Below, in pieces: positions 7,269 through 13,977 of a stretch of 34,150 nucleotides of DNA. The position numbers and the translations under genes were made by a program. The stretch comes from Mesorhizobium amorphae (GTDB lineage: Bacteria; Pseudomonadota; Alphaproteobacteria; Rhizobiales; Rhizobiaceae), in assembly GCF_014843845.1 (NCBI RefSeq), contig NZ_JHQS01000034.1, forward strand, positions 1-34,150. The letters run 5' to 3'. Every line of letters begins with the position of its first letter. Position 1 is the first letter of the stretch. The notes beneath the pieces were generated by a model. The model was given only the letters and a program-made list of their open reading frames with translations, ran no database searches and was not told the origin of the DNA.

Positions 7269-8582
7269 CTATTCCTCGCGGAACGCCCGGCTGATTTGGT
7301 CGGATAGCGGCTTCACAAGGTAGGAAAACGCCGTACGCTCACTCGTCTGGACCATTGCTTCGGCCGGCATGCCAGGCACAAGCGTCAGGTCCTTGAGCTT
7401 CGTCAGTTCCGTATGCGGGACCGATATGCGCACCAGGTAATAGGAAATGCCGGTCTTTTCGTCCGTCGCCAGATCGGCTGCGACCCGGCTGACATATCCG
7501 TTCAATTCGGGCGTGGTTCTCAGATTGAAGGCTGACATCCGCAGCACGGCCTTGTGACCAAGCTGGATTTGATCGATATCCTTGGGGGTGATCCGTACTT
7601 CCAGCGCGAGATCGTCGCCTTCTGGTACAATTAGCATAATCGGATCGGCAGGCGTGATCACTCCGCCGACCGTATGAACCGCGAGTTGTTGAACGATGCC
7701 GGATTGCGGCGCGACAATATCGATCCGTCGCAGTTCGTCTTCAGCCGCCACCTTGCGCTCGACATATTCCCCTACTTGCGCCTGAACCTCTCTGAGCTCC
7801 TGGCCGACTTCCGTCTTGAGATCCTGATCGATCTGCAGGATCTGCAGGCGCGTTTCGGTGATGCGGCCTGCCGACTGTGCCTGATAGGCGATCTTCTCAC
7901 CGCGTTCGCCGCCGAAAGTGACAACCTGTGTCTTCAGGCCGTTCAAGCGTTGGTCCGAGACAATTCCTTGTTCCCGCAACCCGCTCAGGGCAGCAATTTC
8001 CTTTTGGAGAATCTCAATGCCTTTCTCATAAGCAATCTCCTGCGCCTTGAGCCCCTCCATCTCGTGCTCATATTGGGTAATGCGCTCCGCTAGCTGGGCC
8101 TGCCGTCCTTCTCGGGATTGTCTGCGGAATTCGAACAGCCGCGTCTCACTATGTATTGCCGAAGCTACGTCCGGAACATCTTTGCGGGCAAGCAGCCAGT
8201 CCGGGAAGGCGATCTCCGCCAGATCGTCACGCTCAGCTTCGAGCCGTGCGAGCCGGGCGGCCAGCTCATCGAGCCGCTTGGTGACGATGGCGAGATTGGC
8301 GCGCGTCTGGGTGGCATCGAGCCGCATGACGATGTCGCCGGCTTTTACCTTGTCGCCTTCGCCCACCAGGATTTCTCCCACAACCCCGCCGGTTGGGTGC
8401 TGCACCTTCTTCACATAGGAATCGACGACAAAGTGTCCGGACGCGAGAACCGCGCCGGAGAGATTCGTGACGGCCGCCCAGACTCCGGCTCCTCCGACAA
8501 AGATCACGCTCGCCAGTAGGCCTGCCGACAGGTGCCGGCGAATGGAGCTGGAAACGTCATTGTTCTGATCGATGCCGGACAT
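7269..8582 (-). CDS. prsE: Type I secretion membrane-fusion protein (HlyD/PrsE family)
   Basis: This is the periplasmic adaptor of a type I secretion system, which links the inner-membrane ABC transporter to an outer-membrane TolC-type channel. At 437 residues it has the normal length. A single N-terminal membrane anchor lies at about residues 19-40 (LLASVIFVGGAGVWAAV). A lipoyl-like half follows (QHPTGGVVGEILVGEGDKV, about 62-80), then a long coiled coil (about 95-300), the second lipoyl half (IVAPQSGIVQQLAVHTVGG) and a beta-barrel region. The family C-terminal motif LVPGMPAEAMV is present near 400-410. Its start overlaps the end of the ABC gene by 26 bases, so the two form an operon. In R. 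leguminosarum PrsD and PrsE export NodO, and a NodO-like gene lies just upstream here. The symbol is by analogy. Confidence 0.85.
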   Translation of the reverse strand: MSGIDQNNDVSSSIRRHLSAGLLASVIFVGGAGVWAAVTNLSGAVLASGHFVVDSYVKKVQHPTGGVVGEILVGEGDKVKAGDIVMRLDATQTRANLAIVTKRLDELAARLARLEAERDDLAEIAFPDWLLARKDVPDVASAIHSETRLFEFRRQSREGRQAQLAERITQYEHEMEGLKAQEIAYEKGIEILQKEIAALSGLREQGIVSDQRLNGLKTQVVTFGGERGEKIAYQAQSAGRITETRLQILQIDQDLKTEVGQELREVQAQVGEYVERKVAAEDELRRIDIVAPQSGIVQQLAVHTVGGVITPADPIMLIVPEGDDLALEVRITPKDIDQIQLGHKAVLRMSAFNLRTTPELNGYVSRVAADLATDEKTGISYYLVRISVPHTELTKLKDLTLVPGMPAEAMVQTSERTAFSYLVKPLSDQISRAFREE

Positions 8583-10332
8583 CGGGATCCTCCATGTCAG
8601 CGCACTCTCGCACGTTATCCTGCGTCGACCCGGTGGCCTTGACCCCGGCGCCTGGTGCCATCGCTCCAGCCTTCAGGACCTTGGGAAGCACCTCATCACG
8701 CAGACCGAAGGCTCTCTGCCGCCCACCTTCCATCATCAACACGTAATCCACGGCGCGGATGGCGCTCGGCCGATGGGCGACGACAACCGCAACGCCCCTA
8801 CGCTCGCGGACGGAGGCGATCGCCTCAACGACGGCGGCCTCGCCTTCCGCATCAAGATTGGCATTGGGTTCATCAAGCACAACAAGGAACGGGTCGCGAT
8901 AGAGAGCACGGGCAAGACCGATACGCTGACGCTGCCCGGCCGAAAGTGCCGATCCGGCCTCACCGATCGGAGTTTCGTAACCCTGCTCAAATCGGAGGAT
9001 CAGTTCGTGCGTGCCCGCTGCCTTCGCCGCGGCGACAATAGCCTCAGGGTCAGGATTATCTTCAAAACGAGCGATGTTTTCGGCAATGGTGCCGTCGAAC
9101 AGTTCAACGCCTTGCGGCAGATAACCGACATGACGGCCCAGTGCTTCCCGGTCCCATTGATCGAGGCTTGCGCCGTCGATGCGAACCTTTCCGGCGGCCG
9201 GCGCCCATGCGCCGACGATGGCCCGCGAGAGTGTCGACTTGCCGGAACCCGATGCACCGATGACCCCGAGTGCTCTTCCGGCCTGAACGGCAAACGCAAG
9301 GCCGGTCACGGTCGGCTTCTTTTCGCCGGGCGGAACGATTGTCACGCCTTCGACGCGCAGTTCGCGTTCAGGTGCAGGCATTGGCATAACAGGGCCGGGT
9401 TCAGTGACCTTTGCCATGAGGTCCTCCAGCCGGGCCCAACTCTGGCGCGCCATAAGGAAGGGTTTCCAGTTCGAAATGGCCAGATCGACCGGAGCCAGCG
9501 CACGCCCCATCATGATCGAGCTGGCAACCATGATCCCGGCCGTAGCCTCCTGCCTGATGACCAAGTACGCGCCGACGGCAAGAATGGCCGATTGCAGCAT
9601 CACGCGCAGCGACTTTGAAATGCCACCGAGTCCACCTGCGACGTCCCCTGCTTTCCGATTGGCGGCCAGATACTTGGCATTGGCCTGGTGCCATCGGGCA
9701 GCGATCCGCTTTCCGAGACCGAGAGCTTGCACGACCTCGGCATTGCGGCGTGCTGCTTCCAGTAGGCCATTGCGGACCATATTGTGGGCAATGGTATCGC
9801 GTATCGGCCGCTGCGAGAGGCCGTTGGTAAGAAATGTCAGAGATATGAGGATGATCGCCCCGATAAGCGCCGTCATGCCGATCCAGAAATGAAAGAGGAA
9901 GCAAATGCCAAGATAAAGCAGCATCCATGGCAGATCGAAGAACGCGGTCGGACCGTTTCCACCTAGGAATCCGCGAACATTGTCGAGATCGCGAAGCGGC
10001 TGCAAGCCGTCGCCCGGCATGCGCGTTGAAAGCGGAAGGCGAACGATAGCATCGTGAACGCGTCCGGAAAACTGTCCATCGAAACGCTCGCCGATCCGGA
10101 GCAGCACGCGGGCGCGCAGAATGTCGAGCATGCACTGGAACGCAAAAAGCCCCGCAGCAAGCACGACGAGTCCCACTAGCGTCGGTACGCTGCCACTTGC
10201 AAGAACGCGGTCGTAGACCTGGAGCATGAACAGCGGCGAGGTCAGCGCAAGCAGGTTGACCACACCACTGATCAATAAAACTCCCCAAATAGTGGAAGTC
10301 AGAGGGAAGGGCCTCAAAGCTGAAACGTTCAA
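8557..10332 (-). CDS. prsD: Type I secretion ABC transporter (PrsD/PrtD family)
   Basis: This is the inner-membrane permease and ATPase of a type I secretion system, 591 residues. The transmembrane domain spans about residues 10-290 (helices near 14-34, 52-70, 135-170 and 245-275) and the ATPase domain 325-560. Walker A is GASGSGKST at 359-367, the ABC signature LSAGQRQR is at 463-470, and Walker B VVLDEPN is at 484-490. The family motif LFMLQVYDRVLASGSVPTL at 34-52 is typical of RTX exporters without an N-terminal peptidase. The first in-frame start is a TTG at 10332; a stop lies only 10 codons upstream of it and no ATG is available. A GGAGG site further upstream would suit a CTG at about 10347. 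The 5' end may have been altered by the debris at 10344-10744. It overlaps the membrane-fusion gene by 26 bases. Confidence 0.87.
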   Translation of the reverse strand: MNVSALRPFPLTSTIWGVLLISGVVNLLALTSPLFMLQVYDRVLASGSVPTLVGLVVLAAGLFAFQCMLDILRARVLLRIGERFDGQFSGRVHDAIVRLPLSTRMPGDGLQPLRDLDNVRGFLGGNGPTAFFDLPWMLLYLGICFLFHFWIGMTALIGAIILISLTFLTNGLSQRPIRDTIAHNMVRNGLLEAARRNAEVVQALGLGKRIAARWHQANAKYLAANRKAGDVAGGLGGISKSLRVMLQSAILAVGAYLVIRQEATAGIMVASSIMMGRALAPVDLAISNWKPFLMARQSWARLEDLMAKVTEPGPVMPMPAPERELRVEGVTIVPPGEKKPTVTGLAFAVQAGRALGVIGASGSGKSTLSRAIVGAWAPAAGKVRIDGASLDQWDREALGRHVGYLPQGVELFDGTIAENIARFEDNPDPEAIVAAAKAAGTHELILRFEQGYETPIGEAGSALSAGQRQRIGLARALYRDPFLVVLDEPNANLDAEGEAAVVEAIASVRERRGVAVVVAHRPSAIRAVDYVLMMEGGRQRAFGLRDEVLPKVLKAGAMAPGAGVKATGSTQDNVRECADMEDPDVRHRSEQ

Positions 10333-10687
10333 AGAATGGCTACTCAGGGAGGGCCTCCGTTAACAAGCATTTTGAGGATCTGGCGATCCAGCACCAGACA
10401 GTGCTCGCCGAACGGCCTACGACACCGACCGCATCCGCTCGCTGATTCAGGATCAGTGCTCCCGCCGACTATGTTAACCCGGCATTGATGGAGCGGGTCA
10501 AACAACACCGTCCGGCTGAAGCCTTGGAAGGGCAATGTCATCGTCGCCGGCCGAAAGGGCCCGAACAGCTTTACCGCCTCGACCCCTTCAAGGAGGATTC
10601 GGTGTACGATCAGCGCGACGCGCTTGGCTTCATCAATCTTACACGCTGCGCCGGCTCTCAGGCGCCACGGCCAGCCGCAAGTAGCTG
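10333..10687. other. Degraded sequence between nodO and the secretion genes
   Basis: No intact gene is present. On the plus strand near 10415-10455 the phrase AYDTDRIRSLIQDQ resembles the 'AYDTDxIRxxI' block of IS5-type DDE transposases, but neighbouring frames are too decayed to confirm it. This stretch separates the RTX gene from its likely exporter. Confidence 0.3.
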
Positions 10688-10721
10688 AAAAGGAAAGCGC
10701 CCGCCGGGGGTGGCGGGGCGC
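10688..10721 (-). terminator. Likely intrinsic terminator of nodO
   Basis: On the minus strand, GCGCCCCGCC (from 10721) pairs with GGCGGGCGC ending at 10697, with one bulged C and a short C-rich loop. A T-rich run (TTTCCTTTTC) follows immediately. It starts about 24 bases after the nodO stop codon, so most nodO transcripts may end here before reaching the secretion genes. Confidence 0.6.
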
Positions 10722-10744
10722 GGGTTCCGTACGGGTTTTCCGGA

Positions 10745-11557
10745 TCAAACGAAGCTGAAGTCCGACGCGGTCAGGCCCATGCCGGCCAGGTCGGCCAAGC
10801 TGTGTATACCGCTCAGGTGAACGAAGTCCTCCGCATGGTTCTCGGAGGTGACATAGGCCAAATTCGCCATTCTGTTGATGCCGTCGTTGTAGTGGTAGAC
10901 GATGATGTCGCCGGGGGCCTCGCCGGAGATCGCACTCGCGGCGGCAGAGGCAGAGGTGAAAGGTTCGTCAGTGATCACCACGACGTGCTCGCCCTTCGCA
11001 CCCGAGGCCGCACCGCTGTAGAAGCTGCTGACCGGGGAGCCAGACTGTACGCTGGCGTTATTGACGAAGTTCGCGCCAAAACCGTCGTTGTCGAGGCCCA
11101 CCGCATCGAAGGCGAACTTATCCTCCGTCCGGTTGAAATCGACGATAGTGCTGATGTCCGGCTTCGAATCGTACCTCGGGTCGACCCCAGACATCGGATT
11201 GTGGAACTGGAACAGGAACGTGTCATTGTCCGCGCCCCCGATCAGAGTGTCCTGGCCGTCACCCACGTAGATGACGTCCTCGCCGGGACCGCCGTCCAGC
11301 CTGTCATTGTCCGCGCCGACGATGCGCGGTTCGTAGCGGCCGTTGTCGCCGGAGAGATGGTCCCAGCCATCTTCGCCGAAGATGCGGTCGTTGCCCTCGC
11401 CGCCGATGGCTTGGTCACTGCCCTCGCCAGCCGAGATTTCGTCGTTGCCGCCACGTGCGTCAATCCAGTCATTGCCCTGGTAACCCCCCATCAAATCGTC
11501 AAGCGCGGTGCCGAGGAGCGTCTCGGAACGCGAGCCACCCTTGATAATGTTTACCAT
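10745..11557 (-). CDS. nodO: NodO-like RTX calcium-binding secreted protein
   Basis: This acidic protein of 270 residues has glycine/aspartate-rich nonapeptide RTX repeats (GGxGxDxhx type) across about residues 7-112, for example GGEGNDRIFGEDGWDHLSG and GGADNDTFLF. These bind calcium outside the cell. There is no N-terminal signal peptide. The C-terminus ends DFSFV, an acidic residue followed by hydrophobic residues as in uncleaved type I secretion signals. R. leguminosarum NodO has nearly the same size, begins MVNI and forms cation-selective pores that help nodulation. The start is placed at the ATG at 11557 because AGGAGT lies just upstream and the protein then begins MVNIIKGG; an upstream TTG/GTG-type extension to 11593 is unlikely. 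A nod box lies about 65 bases upstream and type I exporter genes lie downstream. Another RTX function is possible, but the context strongly favours NodO. Confidence 0.82.
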   Translation of the reverse strand: MVNIIKGGSRSETLLGTALDDLMGGYQGNDWIDARGGNDEISAGEGSDQAIGGEGNDRIFGEDGWDHLSGDNGRYEPRIVGADNDRLDGGPGEDVIYVGDGQDTLIGGADNDTFLFQFHNPMSGVDPRYDSKPDISTIVDFNRTEDKFAFDAVGLDNDGFGANFVNNASVQSGSPVSSFYSGAASGAKGEHVVVITDEPFTSASAAASAISGEAPGDIIVYHYNDGINRMANLAYVTSENHAEDFVHLSGIHSLADLAGMGLTASDFSFV

Positions 11558-11621
11558 CGCAAATACTCCTAATGATGCAGCCCACCACGCCACCTAGCGC
11601 GCCTTCATATTCCTTATCGGA

Positions 11622-11669
11622 TCATCAGAGTAATCGTTTGCTTTGATGGAACACATTTACGGAATGGAT
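11622..11669 (-). promoter_or_regulatory. nod box upstream of nodO
   Basis: Read leftward from 11669 the site begins ATCCATTCCG, has ATCAAAGCAAACGATTACTC in its 3' half and ends near 11622. It keeps the ATCCAT, ATCAAA and AACGATT blocks but has lost the TTTTACC end found in the other boxes. It lies about 65 bases from the nodO start codon. Confidence 0.75.
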
Positions 11670-12250
11670 GCGTTCACGTGCAATTCGCCTCTCTGCTTAG
11701 CAGTTGCGGGCCTCCCTGGCGCGGCAGCCTTCCTGTGAGATGGCCCGGGCCTCCTGCACAAGCTGCCAACCGTGATGTTCGTTCGGCGCAATATCGATGT
11801 GTCGATCTCATAGGCTCGATTCGGGTCGGCGACAGTCCTGACCACGGTGTCCGGCCCCGCTGGGGACGCGCAGGGCTGCGGACAGCAAACAACAGAGCGC
11901 GTTTCAGATCATCTGCATCACGCAGTGGGCTTGGCGGGGGCCTCCGGCCTGGATTTGGATAAGGCGAACCAATGCGAACATGGTGCGGCCGCTCCGGTCG
12001 GCGCCCTGAACCGGAGTCTGCCGCCTTCAACTCGTGGCAGGTCGCGCGCGGTCCCACGCCAGTCGCCGTCCGCAAAGTGCCGACGATGTTGTCCTGGCGT
12101 GTGCTAGCGGCCTAATTTGGGGCGAACCAGGCCGTTAGCCGGAATATGAGTGCTTCGCGCACCTCTCGCGTCGGCGATGCCAGATTTGAATGGCGCAGGA
12201 AAGTTGGAACCAGATCGAACATGCAGCCAGCCAGGCTGTGAGCATCAACG
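11670..12250. other. Gene-free stretch between nodO nod box and nolK
   Basis: Neither strand encodes anything I recognise. On the minus strand near 11657-11845 there is an open stretch containing DPNRAYEIDTSILRRTNITV, which looks more protein-like than its surroundings but cannot be assigned. The region probably holds remnants of one or more lost genes. Confidence 0.35.
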
Positions 12251-13204
12251 TCAAGCTTTATGATGGCGGAGAAAATCCTCGTACGTCGCTTGCAACCCGG
12301 CACCAAGAGGCGTTTTGGCTTTCCAGCCAAGAGTATGCAAGCGCGATACGTCCAGCAGCTTGCGCGGTGTGCCGTCTGGCTTTGTCGTGTCGAACACCAA
12401 ATCGCCCTCGTAGCTGACCGTCGCCTTAATCAGTTCCGCCAGGTCGCGAATTGTGACGTCCTCTCCAACGCCAACATTGATCAGAGGCGCGGTCTCGGGA
12501 GCCGTCAAGTCGTCAAAATCTGAATCCGGCAGGCCGAGCAGGAATGCAATGGCATCCCCTATATCCAAAGAGTACATCAATTCTCGCCGGGGCCTTCCGG
12601 ATCCCCAGACCACGACCGAGGAGTCACCGTTCATTCTGGCCTGATGAAAACGTCGCATCAGAGCAGGCAGAACGTGAGAGTTGTCGGGGTGATAATTATC
12701 TCCGGGACCATACAAGTTGGTCGGCATCAACGCGAGATAGCGCGTCCGGTACTGTCGGTTGAAAGACCAGCATGATTCAACGCCTGCTATCTTTGCCAAG
12801 GCGTAGGGACGATTAGTCGCTTCAAGCGGACCGGATAGAAGGTAGTCCTCTCGTATCGGTTGCGGGCAATCCCGTGGGTAGATACACGAGCTACCCAGAA
12901 AGATCATCCGCTCGACACCGGATGCGTGGGCGGCATCAAAAACGCTGACTTGAATCGCGAGATTGTTGTGAAGGAAATCAACCGGAAAGCTTGCGTTGGC
13001 AAGAATCCCACCAACCTTTGCGGCGCACATAATGACGTAATCCGGTCTTTGCGACATAAAGAACTCGCGGGTCGCGGTCCGATCGGAGAGATCCAGTTCA
13101 TCGTGAGTCCGCGTTATTATTTCATACGATTCTAAGGCCGCGAGGGCCCTCACTGTGGCGGATCCAACAAGGCCGCGATGGCCCGCTACATAGACTTTTT
13201 TCAT
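12251..13204 (-). CDS. nolK: GDP-L-fucose synthase (Nod-factor fucosylation)
   Basis: This NADPH-dependent epimerase/reductase converts GDP-4-keto-6-deoxy-mannose to GDP-L-fucose, the donor used by NodZ. It has 317 residues, a normal length. The short-chain dehydrogenase fold shows GHRGLVGS at 8-15 (cofactor loop), SSCIYP at 105-110 (catalytic Ser and Cys), and YALAK at 134-138 (catalytic Tyr-x3-Lys). The family-specific SGRPRRELMYSLD segment lies near 207-219. A nod box at 13478-13525 reads into it across a 270-base leader that is homologous to the nodA leader. It is separated from the other fucose genes by an imuB fragment and is transcribed in the same direction. Its partner GDP-mannose 4,6-dehydratase (noeL) is not in the window. 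Confidence 0.92.
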   Translation of the reverse strand: MKKVYVAGHRGLVGSATVRALAALESYEIITRTHDELDLSDRTATREFFMSQRPDYVIMCAAKVGGILANASFPVDFLHNNLAIQVSVFDAAHASGVERMIFLGSSCIYPRDCPQPIREDYLLSGPLEATNRPYALAKIAGVESCWSFNRQYRTRYLALMPTNLYGPGDNYHPDNSHVLPALMRRFHQARMNGDSSVVVWGSGRPRRELMYSLDIGDAIAFLLGLPDSDFDDLTAPETAPLINVGVGEDVTIRDLAELIKATVSYEGDLVFDTTKPDGTPRKLLDVSRLHTLGWKAKTPLGAGLQATYEDFLRHHKA

Positions 13205-13294
13205 GTCTTCATTCTCATCTGCTTACGCCTAGAATTTGTATATCGGACGGAGCTGCTCAGCCTGCATGCCGCCGGCTGCCAGAGAAATCACTTG

Positions 13295-13477
13295 GGGAAG
13301 CTTGTCGCGTCGAGCCAACGCGATGTAGCTTGCGCAGAGCGCGGAAGAACCTGGCCGCATGGACATGCGCCTCAGTGATGTTTGGCGTACACGAGAAAAT
13401 ACTCCTCGGAGCGAACGCGAATATCGATAACTATTCTTAGGGCCCATCCTTGAATTGTTCCTATGCAAGGTTCCGCA
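13295..13477 (-). repeat. nolK leader homologous to the nodA leader
   Basis: From 13295 to the nod box this leader aligns with 24015-24208 in front of nodA. Shared strings include GAGCTTGTCGCGTCGAGCC (AAGCTTGTCGCGTCGAGCC here) and ACGCGATGT with TGCTTGCGCAGA (AGCTTGCGCAGA here). The copy continues through the nod box and a short piece of nodD, so the whole promoter module was duplicated. Confidence 0.75.
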
Positions 13478-13525
13478 AGATTGGTGAAATCGTTTGTTTC
13501 GATGAAACGCATCCACGATATGGAT
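13478..13525 (-). promoter_or_regulatory. nod box upstream of nolK
   Basis: Read leftward from 13525 the site runs ATCCATATCGTGGATGCGTT, then ATCGAAACAAACGATTTCAC and CAATCT. All conserved blocks are present, with one change in TTTTACC (TTTCACC). It is nearly identical to the nodA and distal nodF boxes, as expected for a copied promoter. Confidence 0.85.
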
Positions 13526-13535
13526 AACTGAGGAC

Positions 13536-13560
13536 ATGCTTCAACGGCTTGATCTAGATC
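13536..13560 (+). pseudogene. nodD: Minimal 5' remnant of nodD
   Basis: Immediately beyond the nod box, GGACATGCTTCAACGGCTTG and ATCTAGATCT align with the first codons of nodD (GACATGCGTTTCAAAGGGCT, TGATCTGAA). The remnant is cut off after about eight codons where an imuB fragment on the other strand begins. It shows that this nod box was once part of a nodD-nod box module. Confidence 0.6.
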
Positions 13561-13965
13561 TCGCCCCGCGCGATAGGCCAGAAACGCTCGCCCGCCCCGT
13601 CCTCAACGCGGAAATAATCGCAGACCGCGGCGCGCTCGGCGTCACGCTTCCACCAGCTCTGGGCAGTTGGCCCACTTCACGCCCCGGCTAACACCGCGCC
13701 AGGTAAACGTGACGGGCGGTGATCCGGGCAGAAGCAGTCATCGTCTGATCGCCTCCGGCCTGGGCAGCAGGCGTGCCGGTCGCGGCCAATCACCGGGCCA
13801 GGTGTCACCGGTACGGGGCCGTCGCCATCCGCCGAGTGGCTCGGCGATCGTCGCCCCAAGGCGTTCGATGCCGAAGCCAGGGTCGACGTTGGCAATCTTG
13901 TCGGAGAGGAGGGGCCAGGCACTTCGGCTCGCGCAGGGGCTGCGCCGTGCCGGGGGGAGATTGGC
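13554..13965 (-). pseudogene. imuB: 3' fragment of imuB (Y-family polymerase-like)
   Basis: The minus-strand translation, with one frameshift near 13660, reads LSDKIANVDPGFGIERLGAT, then PRPARLLPRPEAI, then PPVTFTWRG, then WWKRDAERAAVCDYFRVEDG and FWPIARGEI before a stop at 13554. This is the C-terminal third of ImuB, the catalytically inactive Y-family polymerase of the ImuA-ImuB-DnaE2 mutasome, which is normally chromosomal. The conserved polymerase core is missing. It lies just downstream of the noeJ-position gene and shares its GC-rich composition, so the two may have arrived on one chromosome-derived fragment. Confidence 0.72.
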
Positions 13966-13977
13966 AACTCCAGCCCC

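Noticed and set aside
8572..9618. 348-codon plus-strand frame opposite the ABC transporter
   Set aside because: No conserved motif is present. The minus strand encodes all ABC motifs in this interval.
10802..11572. 256-codon plus-strand frame opposite nodO
   Set aside because: It mirrors the repetitive RTX coding sequence, giving a Val/Asp/Arg-rich repetitive translation with no family features.
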